From: Brachionus manjavacas
Lineage: Eukaryota > Rotifera > Eurotatoria > Ploima > Brachionidae
DNA length: 64,000 nt
NCBI GenBank assembly: GCA_019054805.1
Contig: JAHQIY010000003.1
Coordinates: 2,852,001-2,916,000, forward strand
Reading direction: 5' to 3'
The notes under the pieces are model-generated. The model did not search any database, was not told where the DNA came from, and saw only the letters and a list, made by a program, of their open reading frames with translations. The position numbers and the translations under genes are program-made. Below, in pieces: positions 33,911 through 45,281 of the stretch; the stretch's first letter is position 1, and the number at the start of each line of letters is the position of its first letter.

Positions 33911-36151
33911 TTGGCCAACGATGAGCTGAACACGTCAGATCGTCTTGAACAGCTGGAACGAAAAGTCAGCCTGCAGAACGACGAGCTGACATGTTTAAAA
34001 AGCGCCCTGGCCGACTGCATCCGTCGCATTCAGCTGCTCGAGTCCAAGCCGGCTGCGAATCCAGCGCCTGCTGCCCAGAACAAAATTTCACCCAAGTCCA
34101 TGCCTTTAGCTGTCAAAGCGCGATCAGAAAAGCGTCTCAGCCTGACGCCATCGACTGCGCGTTTATCAAAGGCCAACTCGTCAACACGTTCTTCGTCCAA
34201 CAGTCTAAACGAAAGCCAGACTTCACCATCCATGGTGTTCAAGCTGCGCGGACGCTCTGTCAAATTGTATGCTCAAACAGAACACTTGGCCGATTCAGTG
34301 GCTGCGCCCGACGCTAGTCTTAAACTCGAATGGGTCTACGGCTACCGAGGCAAAGACTGCCGCTCGAACATTTTTCTCCTGTCGACCGGCGAGCTTGTCT
34401 ACTTCATTGCCTCGGTAGCTGTGCTTTTCAGCTCGGAAGAAAACAATCAAAGGTTTTATCTGGGCCACACAGACGACATCAAGTGCTTGTCGGTGCATCC
34501 CAATGGAGTTCACTGTGCTACGGGTCAAACGGCAGGCCACAGTAAGAAGGACTCGCGGCCTCATGTCAGAATTTGGGATGCCATTAATTTGACCACTTTG
34601 AAAGTGATTAGCTCAGAGTTTCAGAACTCGATTTCGTGTTTGAGCTTTTCGAGGGTCAATGGCGATGTCCTGGCCGTGGTTGATGATGGTCATGACAAAT
34701 TTTTAAGTCTTTGGCAGTGGGAAACAGGCCTGAAACTTACGTCGACCAAGTGCTATTCTGATGCTGTTCTCAATTGTGAATTTCATCCGGTTGAAGCAAA
34801 TTTGCTCTTCACATCAGGCAAACAGCATTTGTTCTATTGGACTTTTGATGGAACTTTGTTGCACAAAAAGACGGCTGTTTTCGAGCCTGCTTCAAACACT
34901 GTGATTCAAAATTCGGAGAGTGGCAAAAATACCAAATTAGAAAAGCCTAAATTTGTTTTGTGCATGAGTTTTGACTCACGCGGTGATTTGATAACAGGAG
35001 ATTCAGATGGCAATCTGATTGTTTGGTCACACAAAGAAGCCAAAATGCTGCGCATGGTCAAAAAATTGAGCGACACAGGCATATTTACAATAAATGTAAA
35101 AGACGACTGCCTGATTTACGCAGGCAAAACCAACAAAATAGTGGAACTCGACTCGAACTATCAATTGACTGGCAGAAGTCTAGAACTTGGCGAAAACTGC
35201 GGAGGCTGCAGATGCATTTTGTACGTGAATAAAAACATGGTCATTGCTGGAACAATGAAAAACTCGCTGCACCAGGCTAACTTGGGAGAATTGAATTTTA
35301 GTAAATGTTTGATAAGTTCTCATTGTGATGAAATTTGGGGCCTTTGCAAAGGCAAAAATCCGAGCAGCTTTTTGACATGTGCAAATGATGGCTTTTTATC
35401 ACTATGGGACTCAATGTCTTTTGGCCAAGTCTGGTCGGCTAGCTTGCAAGATAAGCTCCGCTGTGTGGACTCGCATCCGAGTCTTGATTTGGCAGCAGTC
35501 GGATTCTCCAAGCCCAAATGGATTGTATTCGACTTGATTGAGAGAAAAACCATCTACATGCAATCAGAAGGTAGTGAGCAAATTGAAGTGATCAAGTTCT
35601 CTCCAAATGGGTCCTACCTGGCAGCGGGTAGTAGAGACAACAACATTTATGTTTATAGAGTAAGTGATAATGGATTGAGGTATAGTAGAATTGGTAAATG
35701 CTCGGCTCACTCGAGTTTTGTGACCCATCTAGATTGGTCGAGCAATTCCGAATACATGATGAGCAACTCGGGAGACTATGAAATTTTGTTTTGGCGCGCA
35801 GAGACTTGTAGACAAGTTGTGGATGTGCAAGTGATTAGGGATATTGAATGGGCGAGCAGAAATTGTGTGCTCTCAATGGAAACTTTGGGAATTTGGGATA
35901 ATGGATCGGACGGCACCGATATAAATGCATGCTGTGAATCCAAAAGAACAGGGCTTTTGGTGTCGGTAGACGATTTTGGAAAAGTAAATTTGTTCAAATA
36001 TCCATGTTCTAGTGTTAAATCGGCACGCAAAGTCTATGCAGGTCATAGTAGTCACGTGACCAATTGTAGGTTTATTAACAATGAGACAAGGCTTGTCACA
36101 ACAGGAGGAAACGATATGGCTCTATTTCAGTGGGAAATTTTGAATGACTGA
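33911..36151 (+). CDS. EML-family microtubule-associated protein, near complete
   Basis: One 2.2-kb exon encodes about 746 residues of an echinoderm microtubule-associated-protein-like protein, which binds microtubules and shapes spindle and interphase arrays. The N-terminus DRLEQLERKVSLQNDELTCL (residues about 10-30) and LKSALADCIRRI match the trimerising coiled coil of EML1-4. A Ser-rich linker (about 65-105) follows, then the HELP motif (LEWVYGYRGKDCRSNIFLL, about 138-157) and a tandem atypical WD40 (TAPE) domain to the end, finishing with a GNDMALFQWEI strand. Human EML4 is about 980 residues; EML2 is shorter. There is no in-frame ATG at the start of the coiled coil: the frame continues open upstream to at least the acceptor-like ttccaag (33892-33898), so a short 5' exon with the real ATG is expected. 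Codon use at the 5' end is richer in G/C than in the rest of the window. AATAAA follows at 36177. Confidence 0.9.
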   Translation: MANDELNTSDRLEQLERKVSLQNDELTCLKSALADCIRRIQLLESKPAANPAPAAQNKISPKSMPLAVKARSEKRLSLTPSTARLSKANSSTRSSSNSLNESQTSPSMVFKLRGRSVKLYAQTEHLADSVAAPDASLKLEWVYGYRGKDCRSNIFLLSTGELVYFIASVAVLFSSEENNQRFYLGHTDDIKCLSVHPNGVHCATGQTAGHSKKDSRPHVRIWDAINLTTLKVISSEFQNSISCLSFSRVNGDVLAVVDDGHDKFLSLWQWETGLKLTSTKCYSDAVLNCEFHPVEANLLFTSGKQHLFYWTFDGTLLHKKTAVFEPASNTVIQNSESGKNTKLEKPKFVLCMSFDSRGDLITGDSDGNLIVWSHKEAKMLRMVKKLSDTGIFTINVKDDCLIYAGKTNKIVELDSNYQLTGRSLELGENCGGCRCILYVNKNMVIAGTMKNSLHQANLGELNFSKCLISSHCDEIWGLCKGKNPSSFLTCANDGFLSLWDSMSFGQVWSASLQDKLRCVDSHPSLDLAAVGFSKPKWIVFDLIERKTIYMQSEGSEQIEVIKFSPNGSYLAAGSRDNNIYVYRVSDNGLRYSRIGKCSAHSSFVTHLDWSSNSEYMMSNSGDYEILFWRAETCRQVVDVQVIRDIEWASRNCVLSMETLGIWDNGSDGTDINACCESKRTGLLVSVDDFGKVNLFKYPCSSVKSARKVYAGHSSHVTNCRFINNETRLVTTGGNDMALFQWEILND

Positions 36152-36307
36152 AAATTATAGTTTGTTGATTTTTTAAATAAAATTAATTAAATATTTCTAG
36201 TATTCTCTTTATTAAGAATTAAATTTGGAATAAATTTTTTAAGAAAAAATATTTTTTTTAAATTTTAAATTTAAGTGTTGATTCGGGGAAAAAAATGGGA
36301 AAAAATT

Positions 36308-36324
36308 CGTCCCTAGGTGGATTC

Positions 36325-36361
<37 letters not shown>

Positions 36362-36381
36362 GCCGATTGCGCCATAGAGAC
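36308..36381 (-). tRNA. tRNA-Asn (anticodon GTT)
   Basis: Read on the minus strand the gene begins gtctctatggcgcaatcgg and ends cacctagggac plus discriminator G. It forms a 7-bp acceptor stem with one G-T pair, a D arm (gcgcaatcggctagcgc), an anticodon loop ctgttaa giving GTT, and a T arm with ggttcgaatcc. There is no intron. A T-run follows downstream (about 36303-36285 on this strand), as for RNA polymerase III termination. The internal A and B boxes are intact, so it looks functional. Confidence 0.96.
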
Positions 36382-36384
36382 TCG

Positions 36385-37059
36385 GTGGATTCTACCAACT
36401 TTTTTTTAAATTTTTTTAATTAATTTTTTTTTTTAATTGAATTTTACTTTAAATTTAATAAAAAAATAGATTTTCCTTTCTCATATGAATGTTGCTCTAG
36501 AATAAATTTTATTTTAGATTTAATTAAATTTAAAAATATTAGTTACAAAATCATCTTAGTTTATTTGTTATATAAAAAAAGGAAAAAAACTACTTTGTAG
36601 CTGATTTTTTTATTTTAATTAATGATAGCTTTTAGTAAAAATAGTTTTTAGTAAGAAAAATTTTAAAAAATTTGGTCTATTTAAGCGAAATAATTTTTAG
36701 AAAAAATATTTCATTTTAACAAAATTTAAATTTTCTGATTAAGTTTTTATCGATTAAATTCTGTTTTTAATAGAAAAAAAATCATTTACAGGTGTAAATT
36801 CTAAACTTTTTAAATTATTGGCAATAATGAAGAATAGTGAGAGTTTGCTTCGTAAAATCTAGAAATAAAATTTTTTCGGCAATCATTGAAGATTGAAATG
36901 TGTCTTAATGCATAACAAAGATTTTTCGGGTCTTTTCTAAAAGTTGATCAGTAGTACAGTTATCGTTAAATCAAATCTCATTTTTGAATAAATGTTAATA
37001 TCAAATTTAAAAATTGAACTTAAAGCGATTAAATGATTCTGATTGCACCATCTTCCATT
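36385..37059. other. AT-rich intergenic stretch
   Basis: No supported feature between tRNA-Asn and the LINE. Confidence 0.5.
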
Positions 37060-38112
37060 AATTCTTGATATGTAAAGAATTTGTCCAAAATTCATCTTGG
37101 ATAATTCTATTAATTTTTATGATAATTTTGAGTGCAACGTGATCCTGCAGGAGGGTACTTCAGAATACTTCGAAATTATGACAGGGGTCCGTCAGGGATA
37201 CATTCTTTCTCCATTACTTTTCTTGACCCTCATCGACTTTGCAATGAGGAGAAGAACTGAAGGACATCGAACTGGCATTTACTGGGGAATGCCTCTGGGT
37301 CGGATGGAAAATCTCGAAAATCTTGATTTTGCAAATGATATTGCCCTAGTATCACAGATGGAGAGCCATATGAGAGAAAAGACCGAGAAGCTGAAACGCA
37401 ATACGGGATATGTTGGCCTAGAGATAAACACCGGAAAAACAGAAATTATGTGCAGAAACAAAAAACTCAATGCACCAATTTCTGTTGGAGAAGAAAATCT
37501 TAAATTCATCGACAGCTTTACATACCTAGGTAGCGTGATTAGCAAAAAAGGTGGCTCCGAAAAAGACATTCGAAACAGATTAACGAAGGCCATAACTGCT
37601 TTTTTCAAAATAAGGCATGTTGAAATCATCATTCCTTCGACTGAGAACTAAATTGCATCTTTATAGTAGTCTTGTCAAATCAGTATTGTTGTATGGATCT
37701 GAATGCTGGAGGATTACTGACAGTGATCTTCAAAAGATCGAAGTATTCCATAACAATTGCCTACGAAAAATTTTGAGAATCTTCTATCCGAAAGTAATTA
37801 CAAATGAGGAGCTGTACAACAGATCAAGGGCCGAGCCAATCTGCAACATCAATGCAGAAGACGACTTTAGTGGCTTGGTCATGTCCTTAGAATGTCAACA
37901 GACAGAATTCCTAGAATTGCACTATTTTGGACACCTCAAGGAAAGAGAAATGCTGGAAGACCAAAGATGACCTGGAGGAGAACAGTTGAAAAAGATCAAA
38001 GAGATGAAACTCACATTGGGGCAGTCAGAAATTTTCGCTAAGGATAGGGTAGAATTGAGGGGACGTGTGGACGCCTTATGCTCCACTGGGAGTAGAAGAT
38101 AGAAGAAGAATT
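37060..38112 (+). mobile_element. RTE-like LINE, 5'-truncated and broken
   Basis: Begins in the reverse transcriptase: FYDNFECNVI, TGVRQGYILSPLLFLTLIDF (about 37180-37240), LENLDFANDIALVSQ (catalytic box with N for D), GLEINTGKTEIM, and FTYLGSVISKKGGSEKDIRN. A second frame from 37617 gives LVKSVLLYGSECWRITDSDL and NCLRKILRIFYP. The 3' end encodes the W..RVDALCS-type tail and the tatgctccac stretch (about 38078) also seen at 47893 and, inverted, at 52884. This arrangement is typical of the endonuclease-RT elements often placed in RTE or Proto2; I do not fix the clade. One frame change at about 37620 and later stops make it dead. Confidence 0.78.
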
Positions 38113-39160
38113 CTATTAATCTATTGTTTGTTAACTTTGGTCATTATTTCTTCTTTTATTTTTTTAAATATTCTTTTTTATAAATAAAATGAAATAATGT
38201 ATTATTTACCGGCTAAAGATGCAATTAAGATTTTTGATAAAGAAATACATCGATATGACATTGCGAGATTCAATTCATTTGACACATTCAATAATGTTCA
38301 ATTTGGTACATGAATTAACTCTTTCTTATTTTTTAATTTACCTGTCAATATTGTCAATTGCTTTATCTTTATCCAACCAATAAACATTTTTAAATATTTA
38401 AATAATTAAATGTTTTAAATTTTTTTGTTTGGTAAATATAATAAAAAATCAAAAATTAGAAAGATGAAGAAATATTATTTAGAGCAATAAAAAAATATAC
38501 AAAAAAAAAAAGCAAAAAAATATCAATAAAGAGAGAATATCAATATTCCAATATTGATCTCAATAAAGAGAAGCTATTTGGTAAAATACTTAGTTTACTT
38601 AAATTTAGACTCAATTAACTAGCTTGTTGTAACTTATATTATTATTATTATTAGATGGTTAAAGTTAATTTTTTAAAGTTAATTCTAACCTGAGGACCCA
38701 AATGCAATTGCTAAATTAGTTAAATTAATTAAATTGTAATTTTTTTTCAGGTATATGAAGAGAACATTGACATAGAAAAAAAAGGGCTAAAATTTTAAGC
38801 TATTAAGTTTTTTATCAAATTGTAAAAAAAACAAAAAAAAGAATAAATAACAATTGGTATTAGTAAATTTAAAACAGACAATCTATGCAAAATGAATAGC
38901 CTGGTGATTTTCGGTTGCCAATTTTAATCATATTTAAAAGCTTAGTTTAAAAATTTATTTTTAACTGAGAACTTTTTTTCAAAATCTTTAATTTCAACCC
39001 TGCACCCATGTGGATCTCGCAAGGGTTTCATTCAAATAAGATTTTAAAATATTTGTGAATTAAAAATTTTAAATTTAAATTTTTTTTTAATATTTTTTAT
39101 TCTGTTCACATTTTAACAGGGCCCTTAAATTTTCAAAATTAAAAGAAAAATTCACATTTT
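38113..39160. other. AT-rich intergenic stretch
   Basis: Contains an ATT run at 38636-38655 and otherwise featureless A/T sequence. Confidence 0.5.
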
Positions 39161-39250
39161 TATTTTGCTTAAAAAATAAATTATAATAAAATGGCTCGAT
39201 TGCAAGTCGTATGCATTCAAAAAAGTGCATTCAAATATTTGAAAGAGCAT
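39161..39250 (+). promoter_or_regulatory. Shared upstream motif, copy 1 (before LTV1)
   Basis: The sequence ttttgctta-aataaattataataaaat, then ctcgattgcaagtcgtatgc and attcaaatatttgaaag, ends about 30 bp before the LTV1 ATG. A close copy lies in opposite orientation at 46115-46190, before the RPS6KC1-like gene. Here a 13-bp insertion (aaaagtgcattca type) repeats part of the motif. It could be a core-promoter module or a small duplicated segment. No transcription-factor site is claimed. Confidence 0.5.
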
Positions 39251-39273
39251 GCTCATTTTGCATTAATTTTGTT

Positions 39274-40710
39274 ATGGGTGGTAAGAAAAAGCAGTTTATA
39301 AAAAAAGGCGAAGGTGTCAAGTTCCACTTGGTGCATCGGTCACAAAAAGACCCGCTCTACTTGGACGAAAACTTGGGCGAGAGGGTCTTGATGCCAGCAG
39401 ATGAAAATGTCGACGAAGAGTTAATCAAGTCAGTGAATGGTTTAAACTTGGCCAACAGCTCACAGATAGACCGCAGCGAGCAGCGTTTCAAGCGCATAGA
39501 GGAACAACACAAATTTGGTGTTTACTACGACGATGACTATGACTATTTGCAGCATTTACGCGACGCAGACCAAGAAGACCGCGTTAATTTAGAGCCAGAA
39601 ATGATCAAAGTAGGCTCAGTACTTATCAAAAACGAAGAGGAACCAGAAAAACCAAAGCTACAATTGCCCTCGTCAGTTTTTGCCAGTAAAGTCGAAGAGG
39701 ATGTTGGCTACTTTAATCAGGCTGCCCCTGATCACGACCCCAAAGTTGATTGGGATCCGGACATTGTCAAAATCCTTGATGAAGATGCCGATGTTGAATA
39801 CACAGATGATTTGGACGATGACTTTTTTGTCAAGGCAAACACTGAACTAGAAGGCCAAGAGCAACAAGAGGAAGATGAGGAAGATGATGAAGATGATGAA
39901 GATGATGAAGAAGACTATGACAGTGATGATTTGATCGAAGAGTCAGAGAGTGTCCAAGACTTTGAGACTAAATCTAGATTTTCGAACTATTCAATGACCA
40001 GTTCGGTGATTAGGCGCAACCAAGCTTTGAGTCACTTAGATGAACACTTTGAGAAATTTTTCGCCCAGTATGACGAAGACCAAATAGGTGCGCTGGACAC
40101 CGAGGACATAGATGGCTATAGAATTAATGATGACGTCATAGAAATGGCTTTGCAGGAGTTCAACAAATTTGTGGAGAAAAATAAATACCAGACAGAAAAA
40201 GTGTCGAGAAAAAGTCAACTAGGAGTTGTGGCCGAGGAGAATTCAGATGCCGAAAGTGATGATGAACACGATGAAAATAACAATGATTATGACATGGTTC
40301 ATTTTTACCATAAAAAAGACAAACAAGATAGATTCGATTGTGAGTCTATAATAAGCACTTATTCCAATTTGTACAACCATCCGTCGATGATATCGGAAAG
40401 GAGCGAGAAGATTGCGCTGTCGAAAAAAACCGGGCTGCCTCTCGGAGTGCTAGCGGAAAAGCCCAAAACACAAAAAGAGCTGGACAAGATAGACCATAGA
40501 ATAACACGGATATTGCCCGAAGTTCCGAAGAGACACAGGGACGAGAGCAAAGAGGAGAAAAAAGCGCGCAAACAAGCCATCAAGGAGCATAGGCGTGAAA
40601 GGCGAATTGAGAAAAAGGTCAATAAATTGGCTTTTAAAGAAGAAAAGAAAACTCAGGCCACTCAAATCAAAACTACGATGGACAACTCAAATATTGTTAA
40701 AATACCTTGA
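39274..40710 (+). CDS. LTV1: LTV1, 40S ribosome biogenesis factor
   Basis: LTV1 accompanies pre-40S subunits and is released by CK1 phosphorylation before final maturation in the cytoplasm. The single exon encodes 478 residues, close to human LTV1 (about 475). The start MGGKKKQFIKKGEGVKFHLV aligns with the human N-terminus, followed by HRSQKDPL and FGVYYDDDYDYLQHLRDAD, the family's most conserved block. The middle is very acidic (residues about 170-250), and the C-terminus is Lys/Arg/Glu-rich and helical with REERRIEKK-type repeats. An upstream in-frame ATG at 39211 would add 21 residues encoded by the shared upstream motif; I choose 39274 because homology starts there. A polyadenylation signal aataaa lies at about 40722. 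Confidence 0.95.
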   Translation: MGGKKKQFIKKGEGVKFHLVHRSQKDPLYLDENLGERVLMPADENVDEELIKSVNGLNLANSSQIDRSEQRFKRIEEQHKFGVYYDDDYDYLQHLRDADQEDRVNLEPEMIKVGSVLIKNEEEPEKPKLQLPSSVFASKVEEDVGYFNQAAPDHDPKVDWDPDIVKILDEDADVEYTDDLDDDFFVKANTELEGQEQQEEDEEDDEDDEDDEEDYDSDDLIEESESVQDFETKSRFSNYSMTSSVIRRNQALSHLDEHFEKFFAQYDEDQIGALDTEDIDGYRINDDVIEMALQEFNKFVEKNKYQTEKVSRKSQLGVVAEENSDAESDDEHDENNNDYDMVHFYHKKDKQDRFDCESIISTYSNLYNHPSMISERSEKIALSKKTGLPLGVLAEKPKTQKELDKIDHRITRILPEVPKRHRDESKEEKKARKQAIKEHRRERRIEKKVNKLAFKEEKKTQATQIKTTMDNSNIVKIP

Positions 40711-41059
40711 TATGTTTTTGACAATAAAGTACTTAAAACTTGACTATTTTTTTATTTTCATCATGGCAAATTTTAGATAAAAAATAAAAAACCCTTATTT
40801 AATAATGTGGCAAACTATCATTTATGAACAAGGTACTTTGGTGAAAATTTCTTTGTTCAAAAAAATCTGAGAAAAATTTAGCAGAAAAAAATTAATTAAT
40901 TATCTTTTTTAATTTCTTTATTTCATATGTTTACATTATGTTCTCAATGAAACTTCATCAATTATATTAGGATCCATAATATTTAAAAAAAAAAATTTTA
41001 ATTGAACATATTACAATTTTAAATAATTAAAACAAAAATAAAAAAATAATATTTTTATT
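40711..41059. other. LTV1 3' flank
   Basis: AT-rich, with the AATAAA of LTV1 at its start. Nothing else is seen. Confidence 0.5.
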
Positions 41060-41315
41060 TTTTTTTAAAAATCGGAGATGGTTTTTTGTTTAACCATTAG
41101 ACCCAAGATTTCTTTCTCAATTGAATTTAAGCTATCAATTGATGACTCAAAATTATGTTTTGATTTTGAAAGATGCTTCTTTTTTTGAATAGTCATTTTA
41201 GAACTTGTTGATTTGTCATTTCCTCGTCGTGTTCATCTTCATCATTGTCTTGCTGGTTCTCATCATCGTGTGAGTCGCAAACATTTTGACTTGAACTTTC
41301 ATCTTGTTTTTAATC
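41060..41315 (-). pseudogene. Possible coding remnant, acidic then Lys-rich, frame broken once
   Basis: The minus strand reads DESSSQNVCDSHDDENQQDN, then DEDEHDEEMTNQQV. After a one-base frame change near 41203 it reads MTIQKKKHLSKSKHNFESS and SLNSIEKEILGLMVKQKT, then a stop. Acidic and basic tracts with normal codon variety suggest former or terminal-exon coding sequence, but I recognise no family. It may be the last exon or relic of an unidentified nuclear protein, or chance. Confidence 0.3.
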
Positions 41316-41751
41316 ACATTAATTATTTCGTTGTCGGTTTTTTTTGTTGATATACAGCTAATTGATTATCAATTTCAACATAATCTTGACAAGAAATATA
41401 AATATATAAATATATATATAATGAATATAAATGTCTACCTTGTCTATAGTTGTATTCAAACGTTGCAATTTTCAATAGAGCTGGCAACAAAATGACTTGT
41501 GGGCTCTTCTATCTTGTTGCATAGTTTAAATTTACTATCTTAATGCTATTTAAACATATTCTTTTGGTGGTGGTACCTGATGTTAAATGCCTGATAGTTT
41601 ACTATCATGATTTAACCTTCCATCTCTTGTTTAAAATCGAAACTGCGAAGCCACTGCACAGACGCCTGCTTTCGACCAAATGTTCTGTCATTTTTTCAAA
41701 AAAATCGTTATTATTATTACTATTTAAAAAATATAAAAAAATATTAGTTAA
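41316..41751. other. AT-rich spacer before the LINE
   Basis: TATA-type simple sequence at 41400-41425 and an ATT run at about 41707-41720. No gene. Confidence 0.5.
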
Positions 41752-42797
41752 AGGGCGGACACAAAGAGTGGTGGTACTTGGAGAACCATCTTCACAATGG
41801 GCTGAAATAACAAGTGGTGTACCTCAAGGTTCCGTTTTAGGACCTATTCTTTTTTTTATCTTCATTAATGATATGTAAGAGATGACTGAATCAAACTGTG
41901 AAGCTTATGCTGATGATACGAAGATTATTTCAGTCGTTAAAAATTTCCAATCTTTGAAAAATCTTCAAAGGGACTTAGACAAAGTATCAAATTGATCAAA
42001 GAATTGGTCTACTCAACTTAATACTGATAATTGTAAAGTTGTGAACTTCGGTTATTCAAACACAAGGTTTGACTATGAAATTTAGTCAGAGAGTTTGGGT
42101 GGACAACCATTGGCAAAGTCGATTTGAGAGAAAGACCTCGGTATTTAAATCCAAAACGACTTAAAGTGGGACGTACTAGTGAAAAATTGTACTGCTAAGA
42201 CAAATAGAGTTTTAGGAATGATCAATAAAGCTTTTAATTTTCCTAACCAGGAAAACATCAGATTACTATACACATCATTGGTCAGACCTCATCTGGAATA
42301 TGCTATCAGTTCGTGGTGCCCGTATTTTGAAAAGGATAACGCGGAGCTTGAAAAAGTACAGAGAAAAGCGACGAAGCTTGTTCCGGAGCTCAAACATCTC
42401 GAATACCCGCAACGACTCATGAGACTAGGCCTAAGTGACCTGAAGACGCGAAGGTTGAGAGGGGATTTGATCCAAATGTACAAATTAGTAAATAAAATGG
42501 AGAAAGTGAATTTTGATCTGGGGCTGGCTCAAGCTGTGCTTCCAATCTTAGAAGGCACAAAAAAACGATTCATGGAGAAAAAGTAAAAAATTGTCTTCCA
42601 AGATTTAACTTTATTTTTTAACAGAGTTGTGAACGATTGGAATAAATTGCCGGAAGAGGTTATTGAAGCAAGAAGCCTGAACAGTTTTAAGTCGAAGCTT
42701 GATGACTGGTTGGCGAAAAAGTGTGTAACGACAGTTATAGCTCTATGAGCTCACTTGAACTGGTTTCAAGTTGCAGTTTATTTTACTACTACTAAGG
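41752..42797 (+). mobile_element. CR1/L2-like LINE, 5'-truncated
   Basis: Starts within the [22 protein letters not shown] (about 41798), EAYADDTKIISVV with an intact A-DD box (41900), NTDNCKVVNFGYS, then VLGMINKAFNFPNQENIR and HLEYAISSWCPYFEKD (42290). The C-terminus has LSDLKTRRLRGDLIQMYKL and RVVNDWNKLPEEVIEARSLN with FKSKLDDW. It ends in a short ACT/TTA tail (42781-42796). Several stops occur, so it is inactive. It is a different lineage from the LINE at 26102: the two agree in motifs but not closely in sequence. Confidence 0.8.
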
Positions 42798-44194
42798 GAA
42801 TTAATAAAAACAAAGAAAAATAAAAAAAAAATTATTAAAATTATTAAAAGAATATATAAAAGAGAAATTAATAAATAAATCAATCAGCTTATGAATTGAA
42901 ATCCATCAATTTTCTACGTTTTTCCAGGAAAGATAATTTCTATGTTTTGATATACATCCAAGTTAAGTAAAAAAAAGAAATAAAATAAGATTTCAAAAAT
43001 TCAAAATATAAAGTTGATCTCCTAGACAATTGTAGAATAACATTGAGACATCTAGTAGTAATCAGTTTCATGGCTTTTTTTTAAACTAAATTGGATTTAA
43101 ATGGAAATGAAAAAATTTTAAACTCTAATTTATGCCAAATTGAGGTACTAACTAAAAAAAACTAATCCAATTTTTTTTGCTTCTAATAAAACTTGAAATA
43201 TTTTCGAAAATTGAGATAAAAAAAATGTTAGACTTTTTTATCAGTTTATATCATTTGATTGAATCTGATAACAGCTGATACCGGTTTTGGAAAAAAAATG
43301 GTACAAATGATATCATCTGATACCTGATATAAACAGGTATCACATGACATCACCTGAGGGCTGTTACAAACCTAATGCCGGCACTGTAATCAATTCTTCC
43401 CTTTTTTTTGTATTTATGTAAAATCAAAATGAAATAAGAAAAATAGATTTATTCAAGAAAAAATTGATCAATCATAAAACATTTAATTCAGTAAAAAGAT
43501 TCAAAACAAATAATTTTATTTCTTATTTAAACAATTATTGCTAATCTTATTACTATTATATTTTGAACTATGATATTTCAAATTTAATTAGTTTTTGTTT
43601 AGAATTTTAAACGAATTTCTTGCTTTCAATTCACGTATAATACCATACTGAGTGGCAAGTTGACAAAATTGATGATTTTTGTTATAAATGCAAGAATATT
43701 AACTGAATCAGCTGGAACATGGTCTATGCCTCGTTCTGTTCCTTGAACAGTATTACCTTTCTAAGCTTCACCTAACCTGTGAATGTGGTGTTTTGATATC
43801 AGACTGTTTCGGACGTCTTGTATTTTGATAGCATTTGACAGAATGAAGGACTGCTTTAATGAACTGATAGTCAAAATATCATCCCTATTTTCCTTTTTCA
43901 ATTTAATTCTTCACTTTCTCCTTCTTTTAGCCTGGAAAGATAATTCACTTTTCTTATTTCTTGTTGACTCTACTTAAATACAATAATTTAGCTTAATAAA
44001 AAAAAAAAGAATTGATTATTTTACTTAAATGATTATTATTTGAGCTAAGTAATTAATTTTGCTTTTTCTATTCAACAGATACAATTAATTGAACAAAAAA
44101 AAATCGGTACAAAAGTAAAGAAATTTTTACAATTTGATATTTGAGGTTAAAATAGTTATTAGTTTTTTTCTTTTTTTTTTTGAAAAAAGAACAT
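42798..44194. other. AT-rich intergenic stretch with a GATATC-type repeat cluster
   Basis: At 43245-43365 several copies of (a)tctgatac, gatatca and ggtatca occur in both orientations, including gatacctgatataaacaggtatc, which can fold. It may be the end of a lost element. The open frame at 43783-43977 has no recognisable domain. Confidence 0.4.
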
Positions 44195-44490
44195 TGGCAA
44201 GATTTTTATTTCACGAATACATTTTTACCTTAAATTCATTTTTTTTTTTTAAGTAAAAATTATATTATGAAATATATAATTAAAAAATAAATCTACATAT
44301 TAAGAAATATATTCAAACTTTGTATATTGATTATTTAACAAATAGATAATAATTAAAAGTTAAAAAAAAAAATTAAGTGAATGAACAGATTAAAAGTATA
44401 ATTGATATGTCAAAAAATATGATTTTAAATTAAAAAAATACCAAATAAATTTAAGGTATAAAATGTATTCATGAAATAAAAATCTTGCCA
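44195..44490. mobile_element. 296-bp MITE with about 48-bp inverted repeats
   Basis: The left end tggcaagatttttatttcac continues gaatacattttta.ccttaaatt. The right end (44443-44490) is its reverse complement with about four differences, finishing cttgcca. The interior is A/T-only. Target duplication not resolved; family unknown. Confidence 0.75.
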
Positions 44491-45281
44491 TATAGTGATT
44501 ATTGTTTTATCCTTGGTTAAGGTCAAATTGTTTTTAAAGAATAGTTTTATTTTTTAAATGATATCAATATTTTCATGTTCTCGTATCAAAAAATGTATTT
44601 ATTTTATTCTTAGATTGGTAATAATTAAATTCAACTGACGGGTGGTATCAAACTAAAAAAAATAAAAATCTTGATTAATATCAAAATATTATGTTAAAAT
44701 GACCACAATGGTTGAGTAAAAAAAATACTTGGAAACATAAAATTGCATCAGCATGTCATGAAAAAGGCTTGGAATTGCTTTTAAGCGCCAAACATGTGCT
44801 TTCAGGAGAAAAATGAAAAAGGCAGACCTGATAACACAAAAAACGTAATTTAATATCAACCATAACAAACTATTTTAGGAGATTTGAAAGACGAATAAGA
44901 AACAAGTAGGGTCCAAGAACCATAAGAACATGTTGCAATACAAGCAATTAAAAAAGTAAGAAAGACCTGCAGGTTCAATTTTAAAAAATCAAAAAAAAAA
45001 TAGTTTGATGGCATCTTGAAGTTTATTTTCAATTTTTGATGCTCAAAATGAACAAACTATATTTTCTAAATAAAATTAATGCAGAGCTTAATTTTTTGGA
45101 TTTAAAATATTATGTTAGATCTAAAGGTAAACTCTGCAATATCAAAATGAACATTGCAGAGTTTTAAAAACAAAAATTTCAAAAACTTTTTCACTTGAAA
45201 AAAAACAAAAGTCATTTTGATTTTTTTTCTTAAATAAATTTAAAAAAAATTAATTTAATAATTTGATTTATTAAAGTATAG
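44491..45281. other. AT-rich intergenic stretch
   Basis: Slightly more complex sequence at 44720-44960 (e.g. catcagcatgtcatg, gcgccaaacatgtgc) may be decayed element DNA, but no protein motif can be read. The word ttgcagagtttt recurs at 45153 and 2660. Confidence 0.4.

Noticed and set aside
33991-35553. Several open frames on both strands inside the EML exon
   Set aside because: Shadows of the GC-richer EML coding sequence.
43783-43977. 64-residue hydrophobic open frame
   Set aside because: No start context, domain or splice sites; typical of T-rich DNA.
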